From positions 124,001 through 188,000 of the forward strand of contig NZ_JAEMHK010000005.1 in NCBI RefSeq assembly GCF_016458235.1: a stretch of DNA of 64,000 bases, in the 5' to 3' direction. The position numbers and the translations under genes are program-made. Origin of the DNA: Geomonas propionica. Lineage in GTDB: Bacteria > Desulfobacterota > Desulfuromonadia > Geobacterales > Geobacteraceae. Position 1 is the first letter of the stretch; every line of letters begins with the position of its first letter. The notes under the pieces were generated by a model. That model was not told the origin of the DNA. It searched no databases and saw only the letters and a list, made by a program, of their open reading frames with translations. This document shows, in pieces, positions 1-7,238 of this stretch.

Positions 1-492
1 AACGTGACCTTGGCTTCCGGTCGTCAGAGCGATTTTTACTTTGACGGGAAGCAGACCACGCTGCACCCCGAGGGCGGCTACTTGACCGGCAAGCTTTTCT
101 TCGAGGCCATCAAGGGCGTGGAAGGTGTTGAAGGGGTAGGGGGGCTCACCCTGGGTGCCGACCCGATCGCAACCGCGACCTCAGTGGTCAGCTTCCTTGA
201 AGGGAAACCGGTCCCGGGCTTCATCATCCGCAAGGAGCCCAAGGGGCACGGCACCGGTGCATGGCTGGAAGGGCGCAAGAACCTGAAGCCCGGCGCCAGG
301 GTGGTCATCGTCGAGGACGTCGTGACCAGCGGCGGTTCCTCCATCAAGGCGATCAAGCGTGCCGAGGAAGAAGGTCTGGTGGTTCTGGGTGTGGTCACTC
401 TGGTGGATCGTGAGGAAGGCGGCCGCGAGAACATCGAGGCAGAAGGGTACTGGCTGAAGTCGATCTTCACCAAGGCCGAGATCCTCGCGTAG
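1..492 (+). CDS. pyrE: Orotate phosphoribosyltransferase, 5'-truncated by window edge
   Basis: Transfers ribose-5-phosphate from PRPP to orotate, giving OMP in de novo pyrimidine synthesis in the cytoplasm. The frame is open from base 1 (no stop upstream), and the visible protein begins inside the conserved ASGRxSDFYFDGK region, so the true start lies before the window. The PRPP-binding signature VVIVEDVVTSGGSS and the catalytic-loop segment RKEPKGHGTG are both present. About 163 residues are visible of a family length near 185. A strong hairpin terminator follows the stop. Identification is firm. Confidence 0.95.
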   Translation, partial: NVTLASGRQSDFYFDGKQTTLHPEGGYLTGKLFFEAIKGVEGVEGVGGLTLGADPIATATSVVSFLEGKPVPGFIIRKEPKGHGTGAWLEGRKNLKPGARVVIVEDVVTSGGSSIKAIKRAEEEGLVVLGVVTLVDREEGGRENIEAEGYWLKSIFTKAEILA

Positions 493-518
493 CAGTTGAT
501 CGATACGTGCTTATCCTG

Positions 519-553
519 AAGGCGGCAATTGTTTATTGCCGCCTTTGTTTTTA
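519..553 (+). terminator. Rho-independent terminator after pyrE
   Basis: Eleven-bp arms (519-529 and 535-545, AAGGCGGCAAT / ATTGCCGCCTT) enclose a short loop and are followed by TTTGTTTTT, directly downstream of pyrE. Confidence 0.85.
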
Positions 554-564
554 ACCCGTACCCC

Positions 565-684
565 GGAACACAGGGGACTCGGAGGTGCGCAGAGGTCACA
601 GAGGAGAGGCCTTAAGGTTCGTCTTTCCCCCTCGCATTGTTTTTCTCCGTGACCTCTGTGATCCTCTGTGCCCTCTGTGTTCCG
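565..684. repeat. Dispersed intergenic inverted repeat (ACAGAGG type)
   Basis: Arms near 565-609 and 641-684 are imperfect inverted copies rich in GAGGTCACAGAGG / CCTCTGTG words. No reading frame uses it. Other long inverted repeats of the same general design, with different words, occur at 8223-8330, 44571-44689 and 57646-57768. Confidence 0.6.
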
Positions 685-702
685 CTTTTGACTTAAGGTT
701 TT

Positions 703-1374
703 ATGAAAGAGATCCTGCAAAGAAATCATGAACTGCTGGCCCAGGTGGACGACTGGTTTGCCCGCTGCACGGCGGCCTACCCCGAGCACATCGCCTGTCA
801 AAGCGGCTGCTCAGGCTGCTGCCGGAGCACTTTCGACATCACCCTGGTCGATGCGTACTACCTGAAGCAGGGTTTCGACCTGCTGCCAACTGCGGTCAGA
901 GCGGCGGTGCTGTCGAAGTGCCGGGAACGGCTCGCGATGATGCAGCAAGAGTGGCCGGAATTCGACCATCCCTTCGTGCTGAACTACCGCCCCGAAGAGG
1001 ACTGGGAACTGCTCATGCCGGACGAGGACGAGACGCCCTGCGTGCTCCTTGGTGATGATGGCCGCTGCCTGGTCTACGACCACCGCCCCATGACCTGCCG
1101 CCTGCACGGCATCCCGCTGGTTGACACGGAGGGGGAGGTGATGCACGACGAGTGGTGCACCATGAACTTCACCGAGGTCGATCCGCTGCAACTGCCAGCT
1201 CTTACTGCACCCTTCGATGCCATCCTCCGCGCGGAGGTGGCGCTGTTTCGGGACTTCACCCAAAAGCTGCTCGGGCAGAGGGTGAGTGAGCTGGATACCT
1301 TGATTCCGCTGGCGCTGATGATCGACTTCGAAGGGTTCAATTGGAATGCTTGGGCGGGGACGGCGGGCGAATGA
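703..1374 (+). CDS. YkgJ-family cysteine cluster protein
   Basis: 223-aa soluble protein of the YkgJ/UPF0153 type, whose members carry a Cys motif thought to bind zinc or an Fe-S cluster; the biochemical role is not established. Visible Cys residues: C-x2-C-x2-CC near residues 33-45 (CQSGCSGCC), then PCVLL..GRCLVYDHRPMTCRLHG near 112-135, and a later WC. The CxxYxxRPxxCR block is the family hallmark. The ATG start has only a weak upstream AAGG. The stop codon is supplied by the first bases of a palindromic repeat (1365-1389). No operon partner is obvious, although yaeQ follows 52 bp downstream. Confidence 0.8.
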   Translation: MKEILQRNHELLAQVDDWFARCTAAYPEHIACQSGCSGCCRSTFDITLVDAYYLKQGFDLLPTAVRAAVLSKCRERLAMMQQEWPEFDHPFVLNYRPEEDWELLMPDEDETPCVLLGDDGRCLVYDHRPMTCRLHGIPLVDTEGEVMHDEWCTMNFTEVDPLQLPALTAPFDAILRAEVALFRDFTQKLLGQRVSELDTLIPLALMIDFEGFNWNAWAGTAGE

Positions 1375-1389
1375 TTATTCGCCCCTACA
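1365..1389. repeat. REP-like palindrome, copy 1
   Basis: GGGCGAATGATTATTCGCCC followed by CTACA. It overlaps the end of the preceding gene: the TGA stop at 1372-1374 lies in the palindrome. Near-identical copies occur at 45551-45575 (inverted) and 52837-52861. Confidence 0.8.
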
Positions 1390-1426
1390 GTGGACGTGGA
1401 CATAAAAGATTGAAAGGAAATTACTG

Positions 1427-1972
1427 ATGGCTTTACCCTCCACCATATACCGCGCGTCGGTGCAACTCTCGGACCTGGACCGCCAGGTCTACGCCGACAT
1501 CCAGACCACCATCGCCCAACATCCCTCCGAGACCGCGGAGCGGCTGCTGGCCCGGCTGTTGGCCTTGGCGCTTTGCTACGAGGAGGATCTGGCCTTCACC
1601 AAGGGGATCGGCTCGGGCGACGAGCCTGATCTCTGGAGCAAGGGGCCGGACGGGCGGGTAAAGCTCTGGGTCGAGGTGGGGCAGCCTGATCCGGAACGAC
1701 TCGCCAAGTCCTGCCGCCACGTCGAGCGCGCCTTCCTGTTCACCTTCGGTGCCAACGTCAGCCGCTGGCTCACGCAGCATCAGCCAAAGCTGGCGCAGGT
1801 TAAGAACCTGACCGTGATCTGCCTCGACTTCACATTCCTGGGGCAGCTTTGTGATAAGCTGAATCGGGTGATCAACTGGTCGATAACTGTCACAGAGGAC
1901 AACATCTACTTGACCTATGACGGCCAGACCATCGAGACCAGCTTAAAAAACATCTGCGGCCCCCCTCGTTAG
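1427..1972 (+). CDS. yaeQ: YaeQ family protein
   Basis: 181 aa, the normal length for YaeQ, a PD-(D/E)XK-fold family of uncertain function; the enterobacterial member was originally linked to haemolysin/RfaH-related phenotypes. The opening MALPSTIYRASVQLSDLDR, the block ETAERLLARLLALALCYEEDLAFTKG, and DEPDLWSKGPDGRVKLWVEVG with its nuclease-like D...E spacing are characteristic. The start has an upstream GAAAGGAAA. The next gene begins about 30 bp downstream, so the two may be co-transcribed. Confidence 0.88.
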   Translation: MALPSTIYRASVQLSDLDRQVYADIQTTIAQHPSETAERLLARLLALALCYEEDLAFTKGIGSGDEPDLWSKGPDGRVKLWVEVGQPDPERLAKSCRHVERAFLFTFGANVSRWLTQHQPKLAQVKNLTVICLDFTFLGQLCDKLNRVINWSITVTEDNIYLTYDGQTIETSLKNICGPPR

Positions 1973-2002
1973 TCCTTGAGCGGGGAGATGGAGGAAGACG
2001 CC

Positions 2003-2536
2003 ATGGCTACTTCCAGGCACCTTCTCATTCTCATTCCACCGTTCATGCTGCTCTTCATCCTTTCCGCTTCACTTAGCGCCTTTGCCAAGTCCTGCCCACC
2101 GACACCGTGGGACGAAATCGGCCCCTTCTACCGCCCCAACGCGCCTGTGCGCGACACTATCGGAAACGGTTACCTCCTGAGCGGTACGGTCCGTTCCTCC
2201 GCCGATTGCACTCCGATCAACAAGGCGCGCATCGAGTTCTGGCAGGCCGGTCCCGACGGCCGTTACGACGATGCCTACCGCGCCACTGTTTACTCCGACA
2301 GTAAAGGGCGCTATCGCCTGCAGACATTTCCGGCCGTCCCCTACGCCAACCGCCCGCCTCACATCCACATCCTGGCGGACGTGAAGGGCTTCGAGGGACT
2401 GGTGACGCAGCACTATCCAAAGCGTTGGGCTAAAGGAGCTCGACTGGACCTCGTGCTGGTGCCGGAAGGGAAGGGCGAGGGAAAATCGGAGGGCCGGACC
2501 GATGATCTGGTCCGACCCGGCAAGGGGAGCAGGTAG
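2003..2536 (+). CDS. Secreted intradiol ring-cleavage dioxygenase-like protein
   Basis: 177 aa with an N-terminal signal peptide (hydrophobic run after MATSRH ending near SAFAKS), so probably exported. The mature part resembles the catalytic beta-sandwich of catechol/protocatechuate 3,4-dioxygenases, which open aromatic rings with non-haem Fe(III). The four expected metal ligands can be matched: Tyr in GPDGRYDD, Tyr in FPAVPYANR, and the two His of RPPHIHI. GPFYRP near the N-terminus is also typical. I chose ATG 2003 because GGAGATGGAGGAAG sits just upstream; an in-frame TTG lies at 1976. Extracytoplasmic members of this group have no settled substrate, so a catabolic role is inference. Confidence 0.75.
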   Translation: MATSRHLLILIPPFMLLFILSASLSAFAKSCPPTPWDEIGPFYRPNAPVRDTIGNGYLLSGTVRSSADCTPINKARIEFWQAGPDGRYDDAYRATVYSDSKGRYRLQTFPAVPYANRPPHIHILADVKGFEGLVTQHYPKRWAKGARLDLVLVPEGKGEGKSEGRTDDLVRPGKGSR

Positions 2537-2538
2537 CG

Positions 2539-3282
2539 TCATTCTTTGTCGAGGGGAGCCTGCAGCATCGCTGCAAGCTCTCTTGCGTTTTGCGGCGCGG
2601 CGCCGCCCATGTCGTTGTTGAAATAGATATAGACGTCCAAACCGCGGCTTAAATATTTCCTGATCCTCACCACGTCCTTCTCCAGTTGTTCCCTGGTGTA
2701 GAACCCGTTGTAACTCCCCTCCATGCCATGCCGCCTGATATAGACGAAGTCCGCGGTGATCGGTGGCGCGTCGATGAAGACCGGATGGTCCGCCATGCAC
2801 AGTGACACGTTGCGGTTCTTGCACAGGCTCACTACCTCGTCGGTCAGCCAGCTTTCATTCCTGAACTCCAACGTGTGCCTACCGTGGTACGGCACCACCA
2901 GGTTCAGGAACTTTTCCAGTCTCCCCAGGTCGATCTTGAACTGCTGTGGGAACTGCCAGAGGACGACTTGCAGTTTCTCCTGCAACTCGCGGGTCGGCGT
3001 GAAGAATCTCGATACGGCCGTTTCGATATCGTGAAGCCTCTTGATGTGGGTGATGTAGCGGCTCCCTTTCACCGCAAAGGAAAAGTTGGGCTCGCTCTCG
3101 TCGTGCCAATGCTTGAAGATAGCCGCAGAGGGGGTGCGGTAGAAGGTCACGTTGAGTTCGACGGTGTCGAAGACGGACCGGTAGTGTTCGAACCAGTCTT
3201 TGGTCTTGAGTTCCGCCGAGTAGAAGTTGCCGCGCCAGTGGTTGTAGCTGAAACCGCTGCAGCCGAGATAAAGCTTAGCCAT
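2539..3282 (-). CDS. DUF72 (YecE-like) protein
   Basis: 247 aa of the DUF72 family, predicted TIM-barrel proteins without an assigned reaction. Family marks are GCSGFSYNHWRGNFYSAELKTKDWFEHY at the N-terminus (start of the first strand), FDTVELNVTFYRTP, FSFAVKGSRYITH, and the C-terminal YIYFNNDMGGAAPQNARELAAML. GAGGTACC just upstream of the ATG on the minus strand provides a ribosome site. The gene converges with the dioxygenase-like gene 2 bp away and lies downstream of the PAP2 gene on the same strand (15-bp gap), so it is probably the second gene of a two-gene operon. Confidence 0.85.
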   Translation of the reverse strand: MAKLYLGCSGFSYNHWRGNFYSAELKTKDWFEHYRSVFDTVELNVTFYRTPSAAIFKHWHDESEPNFSFAVKGSRYITHIKRLHDIETAVSRFFTPTRELQEKLQVVLWQFPQQFKIDLGRLEKFLNLVVPYHGRHTLEFRNESWLTDEVVSLCKNRNVSLCMADHPVFIDAPPITADFVYIRRHGMEGSYNGFYTREQLEKDVVRIRKYLSRGLDVYIYFNNDMGGAAPQNARELAAMLQAPLDKE

Positions 3283-3297
3283 GACGGTACCTCCTCC

Positions 3298-3843
3298 TTA
3301 CCAGGAACGCTGCCAGCGCATGCCCAGCCAGTCCGGTCCGATCACCGGCGCTATGTGGGTCGCGTTTTCGGGGGTGACGAAGAGCTTGCCTACCCCAAAG
3401 GAGAGCAGGCCTGAGGCGATGACGTCACGCCAGCGATGATCGTTGTTGTCGACGCGGTTATAGGCCACATAGGCTGTGGCGAGCCAGGCCGGCACTCCGT
3501 ACTGCCAGCCGTAGCGTTCGCTGAGAAAGGCGGCGCCGGATCCCGCGAACGCGACGTGGCCGGATGGAAACCCATAGGGATGGCCGTTGGGACGACGCCC
3601 CCAATCGGTCTCGTTGAAGCCGAGCCTGGCGACCGAGGTGAGGGCCTGGTTGGCGGCGAGGTTACGTAGCCACTGCTTCTCTCCTTCCGTGTCGTGCTTG
3701 AAGAAGGCGATCGCGATGGCGGACACAGGTATGGCAGCCATGACGGTGTGGCCGATGAGAGCGCTATCGGCAGAGGCTGTCGAGACTCTGAACAGCGAGA
3801 ACCAAAGGACCAGCATTACCAGGAACGAGCGTGACGGTGACAT
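3298..3843 (-). CDS. PAP2-family membrane-associated phosphatase
   Basis: 181 aa. The first ~25 residues form a signal/anchor (MSPSRSFLVMLVLWFSLFRV...). All three PAP2 signature blocks are present: WGRRPNG (KxxxxxxRP-like), PSGH in YGFPSGHVAFAG, and NRVDNNDHRWRDV (SRx5Hx3D-like) carrying the nucleophilic His. The family dephosphorylates lipid phosphates or undecaprenyl pyrophosphate at the outer face of the membrane; the actual substrate cannot be read here. A longer frame reaches 3954, but GAGAAGGAGG lies 6-7 bp ahead of the ATG at 3843, so I take that start. Confidence 0.82.
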   Translation of the reverse strand: MSPSRSFLVMLVLWFSLFRVSTASADSALIGHTVMAAIPVSAIAIAFFKHDTEGEKQWLRNLAANQALTSVARLGFNETDWGRRPNGHPYGFPSGHVAFAGSGAAFLSERYGWQYGVPAWLATAYVAYNRVDNNDHRWRDVIASGLLSFGVGKLFVTPENATHIAPVIGPDWLGMRWQRSW

Positions 3844-4243
3844 GTGCGGCCTCCTTCTCGTTGTCTCACCTACTGCGGGCAATGTGACCTCGTTGTTAAT
3901 GAGGTTAAAACTTTCAAACTCGGCAAGTATACCCGATGCAGCAGCATGGGCCAAGGTGGAGGCGGGGTGGAGGCAGAAAAGGCGTCAGATGTTAATGTGG
4001 AGGGTGATTTAAAATAAAGCAGACCTGCTTTTTCTAATGTAAGGTGGCATTTAAAATAAATAAGGGCCGCTGTAATTTAAAATAGGCGTTACGTGCTTCA
4101 ATTCCGGTCTTGTTCCTCCTCATAATAGAGATCTTCGATTGTGTGGGCAGGCTGTTTTATTTCGTTGCCCCCGGTTTTTCGGATTTTCCTGCTGTATCGT
4201 GGCGTATTGCCCCCCATTTTGATCTCCATGAGGGGGTGTCACT
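3844..4243. other. Non-coding stretch with ATTTAAAATA direct repeats
   Basis: No convincing gene. Three copies of ATTTAAAATA lie at 4007-4016, 4049-4058 and 4075-4084 in otherwise GC-rich DNA. The promoter of the PAP2 gene should lie at the left edge. Confidence 0.5.
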
Positions 4244-4558
4244 CTAATGAGGTTCTTTGTTTATCTTAAACACGACCTTGTTTTTGTTAAACACGACCCT
4301 GCTCAAGTTAAACGTGACCATGTTTAATTTAAACGTGACCATGTTTAATTTAAACGTGACCATGTTTTTCTTAAACACGACCTCGTTTAGCTTGCCCGGC
4401 ACGCCACCAACGCTAAAGGTGAGGGGAGATGATTTGCAGCAGGGCACACCAAATGAAAATGCGGTGTCGTTCGTTTTACCGTTAGCGGTGAAAAATTCAG
4501 GAGCGACCTGACGAAGCTTTCCAGCGATGTCGATACGGTACGAAGGGGCGCTGGTCAC
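4244..4558 (-). CDS. Possible small protein with heptapeptide repeats (doubtful)
   Basis: 104-codon frame on the minus strand. Its C-terminal half is a run of 7-residue units (LNEVVFK, KNMVTFK, LNMVTFK, LNMVTFN, LSRVVFN, KNKVVFK) encoded by the 21-bp tandem repeats. The N-terminal half has no recognisable domain. No good ribosome site is visible before its ATG, and the cytochrome terminator lies upstream of it on the same strand. The alternation of hydrophobic residues could form beta-structure, but the open frame may simply follow from repeat length. I do not recognise a family. Confidence 0.25.
   Translation of the reverse strand: MTSAPSYRIDIAGKLRQVAPEFFTANGKTNDTAFSFGVPCCKSSPLTFSVGGVPGKLNEVVFKKNMVTFKLNMVTFKLNMVTFNLSRVVFNKNKVVFKINKEPH
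4266..4391. repeat. Six consecutive 21-bp tandem repeats
   Basis: Six in-register units start at 4266, 4287, 4308, 4329, 4350 and 4371, each TTAAACRYGACC followed by nine variable bases (often ATGTTTAAT). Units 3 and 4 are identical. A degraded unit precedes the array. The period is a multiple of three, and both strands stay open across it. Confidence 0.92.
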
Positions 4559-4581
4559 GTTGACGAGCTCCTGCTGCGGGC

Positions 4582-4614
4582 ATAAAAAAAGGCGGGACCT
4601 TTCGGTCCCGCCTT
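4582..4614 (-). terminator. Terminator of the dodecaheme cytochrome gene
   Basis: A near-perfect stem (arms 4589-4599 and 4604-4614, AAGGCGGGACC / GGTCCCGCCTT on the plus strand) with a tetranucleotide loop. On the minus strand it is followed by a run of T, just past the cytochrome stop. Confidence 0.9.
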
Positions 4615-4636
4615 GGTGTTCGTGGTGTGCTGCTGG

Positions 4637-5659
4637 TTACATCTTATGGCACTTGTCGCAGTCACCGTTGGAGGTGAAGGCGTCCTTGCCGTTGTGGCAT
4701 GCGCCGCAGGACTGACCTTTCTCCATGTCGCCCATGGTGTGGTGCTTGGCGCCAGCCTGCATCGGGAAGATCTTGTTGTGGCAGTCAGCGCACTTGTAAG
4801 CTTCCAGGTGGAAGTCGTGGCTAAACTTCACTTCGCCGCCCTCGTTCTTGAAGATGACGTTGCCGGGCTTGTAGCCTTTGTGGCACTTGTTGCAATCGCC
4901 GGCCACGGAGAACGCTTCCTTGCCGTTGTGGCAGCCGCCGCAGGACTTGCCTTTGTTCATCTCGGCCATGGAGAAGTGCTTGGCGCCGGCCTTGAATGCG
5001 AAGAGCTTGGTGTGGCAGTCTTTGCAGCTGAAGGCTTCCAGGTGGAAGTCGTGGCTGAACTTGGCGTCGGTCACCCCTTTGGCTTTCCAGGTGATCTCGC
5101 GGGGCTTCATCCCGGCGTGGCACTTGCCGCAGTTGCCGGCGACAGTAAAGGCCCGCTTGCCGTTGTGGCAGGCGCCGCAGGTCTTGCCCTTCTCCATCTG
5201 GGCCATGGTCACGCGGCGATCTTTGCCGGTGATCACGGTGCCGTTGTGGCAGGCTTTGCACCCGTCACTGACTTTAGCGAGGTGGACGGAGTGATTGAAG
5301 GTGGTCTGACCCAGACCCTTGACTTTAAACTCTACGTTGCGCGGCTTGCCCTTGTGACATTTGACGCAGCTCTTTTCATCGGCTACGCTAAAAGCCTTGA
5401 TGCCGGTGTGGCAGGCACCGCAGGACTTGGTCTTTTCCATTTCAGCCATGGTGTAGTGGCGCTTCGCCTTAAGATCAAAGATCGCGTTGTGACAGATCCT
5501 GCAATTGTTGCTATATTTCAGCAGGTGCACATCGTGACTGAAGACAACGGCGTCCCCGTTCTTAAGAGGAAACTTGACGTCCTTGGTCTCCTTGGCAAAA
5601 AGCGCAATGGGTGACGCGCAGACGATAAGAACCATTAGCAAGGCGAGGCGAAACTGCAT
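4637..5659 (-). CDS. Dodecaheme c-type cytochrome, four c7-like triheme modules
   Basis: 340 aa with a signal peptide (MQFRLALLMVLIVCASPIALFA) and twelve CxxCH haem sites: CRICH, CGACH, CVKCH, CKACH, CGACH, CGKCH, CKDCH, CGGCH, CNKCH, CADCH, CGACH, CDKCH. These fall into four ~77-residue repeats, each with FxHxxHL, CxxCH, HxTMxxMxxGxSCGxCH and CxKCH, the plan of triheme c7 (PpcA-like). The architecture matches the GSU1996-type nanowire cytochromes of Geobacter, predicted to pass electrons through the periplasm during respiration of external acceptors. It has its own promoter (5712-5740), a good GAAGGAG ribosome site and its own terminator, so it is monocistronic. Confidence 0.93.
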   Translation of the reverse strand: MQFRLALLMVLIVCASPIALFAKETKDVKFPLKNGDAVVFSHDVHLLKYSNNCRICHNAIFDLKAKRHYTMAEMEKTKSCGACHTGIKAFSVADEKSCVKCHKGKPRNVEFKVKGLGQTTFNHSVHLAKVSDGCKACHNGTVITGKDRRVTMAQMEKGKTCGACHNGKRAFTVAGNCGKCHAGMKPREITWKAKGVTDAKFSHDFHLEAFSCKDCHTKLFAFKAGAKHFSMAEMNKGKSCGGCHNGKEAFSVAGDCNKCHKGYKPGNVIFKNEGGEVKFSHDFHLEAYKCADCHNKIFPMQAGAKHHTMGDMEKGQSCGACHNGKDAFTSNGDCDKCHKM

Positions 5660-5711
5660 GGTACACTCCTTCTGGCTGTTTATTTGCTATCCATAGGGCA
5701 ATAGCCGGGAT

Positions 5712-5740
5712 AATATACACATCGCAAAGGGCATCGTCAA
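5712..5740 (-). promoter_or_regulatory. Sigma-70-like promoter of the cytochrome gene
   Basis: Read on the minus strand: TTGACG (5740-5735), 17-bp spacer, TATATT (5717-5712), about 50 bp before the ATG of the cytochrome. Confidence 0.6.
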
Positions 5741-5800
5741 TTCAAAACTATTGATTGTTTTTTATGTTTGGCCGTTCAGGCCCCTGTCATAGGAGGGAAG

Positions 5801-6319
5801 ATGAAAACGATTTGGCTCTCCCTTTTGCTGCTTTCTTTGCTCACGCCAACCGCTGCTCCCGCCGCCTTCTACCAGTGGACCGACGCCGAGGGTGTCGTTC
5901 ACTTCACCGACAACCGCAACCACATCCCAACGCAATATCGCGAGAAGGCACACCGAGTCGAGGTTTCCGATACCGCGCCGACTGTCGTGTCTCCCGACGC
6001 CAATGCCGTTTCCCGCCCGGCACCCACTGTCACGGCGAAGCCCGGGGGGCACGACGAGCGCTGGTGGCGCAACCGCTTCAAGGAGCTGCGGGTCGAGTTG
6101 AAGGCCCTTCAGGACCAGCGCACCGGGCTGGAGCAGCAACTGGTCGAACTGCGCCGCAAGCGCACCATCTTCCAGCGCGCCCGGGACCGCGAGGCCATTA
6201 ACGCCATGCAGGCGCAGGTCTCCACCGTGGACGCCAAGATCAGCGAGATGCTCAATCGTATCGCAGCGCTCGACTTGGCCGCCGCCCAGGCCGCGGTGCC
6301 CGTAGAGTGGCGTCAGTAG
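5801..6319 (+). CDS. DUF4124-domain periplasmic protein with coiled coil
   Basis: 172 aa. It has a signal peptide (MKTIWLSLLLLSLLTPTAAPA), then the DUF4124 motif FYQWTDAEGVVHFTDNRNHIP near residues 22-42, then a charged helical stretch (about residues 95-160, LRVELKALQDQRTGLEQQLVELRRKR) likely to form a coiled coil. DUF4124 proteins are periplasmic with no settled role. AGGAGGGAAG abuts the ATG at 5801. The gene is divergent from the cytochrome gene, sharing a 141-bp intergenic region. Confidence 0.8.
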   Translation: MKTIWLSLLLLSLLTPTAAPAAFYQWTDAEGVVHFTDNRNHIPTQYREKAHRVEVSDTAPTVVSPDANAVSRPAPTVTAKPGGHDERWWRNRFKELRVELKALQDQRTGLEQQLVELRRKRTIFQRARDREAINAMQAQVSTVDAKISEMLNRIAALDLAAAQAAVPVEWRQ

Positions 6320-6343
6320 CTTCCTGGCGGAATTTATTAGCGG

Positions 6344-6372
6344 TTGCGGGCCTAGTTAAGCTGTGCTATAAA
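6344..6372 (+). promoter_or_regulatory. Sigma-70-like promoter of nadC-birA
   Basis: TTGCGG (6344-6349), 17-bp spacer, TATAAA (6367-6372), 35 bp before the nadC ATG. Confidence 0.5.
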
Positions 6373-6407
6373 AAACTGCCGCTTAACTTAGGGAGAATCC
6401 GGATTAT

Positions 6408-7238
6408 ATGAACCAAATCGATAACATAATAGACAACGCACTCGCCGAGGACATCCATACCGGCGACATCACCACCCTCTCCGTGGTCGCCAACCCGCGC
6501 CGGATGCGCGCCAGGCTTGTCGCCAAGGAGGATATGGTCCTCTCCGGCATCGAGGTGGCCCGTCGCGTCTTTGCCAAACTCGACACTGAGATCGTCTTCA
6601 CCGCGCACTTTCAGGATGGTGCGCGGCTCAACAAGGGCGACATCATCGCTGTGATGGAGGGGGACGCCGCCACGCTCTTGCAGGGGGAGCGGGTTTCTCT
6701 GAACCTGTTGCAGAGGATGAGCGGCATCGCCACCCAGACCGCCGCCTACGTGAAGGAACTGGAAGGGACCAGCGCCCGCGTCGTCGACACCAGGAAGACC
6801 ACCCCCGGGCTGCGTGTGCTGGAGAAGTATTCGGTTAGGGTAGGTGGGGGGACCAACCACCGCACCGGCCTCTACGACGGCGTGCTCATCAAGGAAAACC
6901 ATATCGCCGCCGCAGGGGGCATCGCCGAGGCGGTGCGCGCCGCGCGCGCCTACATCCCGCACACCCTGAAAATTGAGGTGGAGACCGAGACGCTGGACGA
7001 GGTGAAGCAGGCGCTCGCAGCGGGTGCCGACATCATCATGCTGGACAACATGTCCCTGGAGCAGATGACCGAGGCGGTGCAGATAATAAATAAGAGGGCG
7101 CTGGTCGAGGCGTCCGGGGGGGTGAACCTGAAAACGATCAGGTCCATAGCCCTGACCGGTGTGGACATCATATCGGTCGGTGCGCTCACCCACTCGGTAC
7201 GCGCGACCGACATTTCAATGCTGATGGAGGGCGTTTGA
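6408..7238 (+). CDS. nadC: Nicotinate-nucleotide pyrophosphorylase (carboxylating)
   Basis: Converts quinolinate and PRPP to nicotinate mononucleotide, CO2 and PPi in NAD synthesis. 276 aa, normal length. Signature blocks: ALAEDIHTGDIT near the N-terminus, ERVSLNLLQRMSGIAT, the catalytic RVVDTRKTTPGLR, and GGGTNHRTGLYDGVLIKENHI. LDNMS closes the barrel. Its stop overlaps the birA start by two bases, so the genes are translationally coupled. Pairing with the biotin ligase/repressor is positional only; both make cofactors. Confidence 0.95.
   Translation: MNQIDNIIDNALAEDIHTGDITTLSVVANPRRMRARLVAKEDMVLSGIEVARRVFAKLDTEIVFTAHFQDGARLNKGDIIAVMEGDAATLLQGERVSLNLLQRMSGIATQTAAYVKELEGTSARVVDTRKTTPGLRVLEKYSVRVGGGTNHRTGLYDGVLIKENHIAAAGGIAEAVRAARAYIPHTLKIEVETETLDEVKQALAAGADIIMLDNMSLEQMTEAVQIINKRALVEASGGVNLKTIRSIALTGVDIISVGALTHSVRATDISMLMEGV

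Noticed and set aside
4266-4391. CRISPR array
   Set aside because: The 21-bp units are directly adjacent with no unique spacers, and no cas genes are nearby.
4613-5614. 333-codon plus-strand frame across the cytochrome gene
   Set aside because: Antisense of the repeated haem modules; its Val/Ala-rich repeats mirror CxxCH repeats.
5755-6201. Alternative frame across the DUF4124 gene
   Set aside because: Arg/Pro/His-rich shadow without signal peptide; the 5801 start has AGGAGGG and a clear signal sequence.
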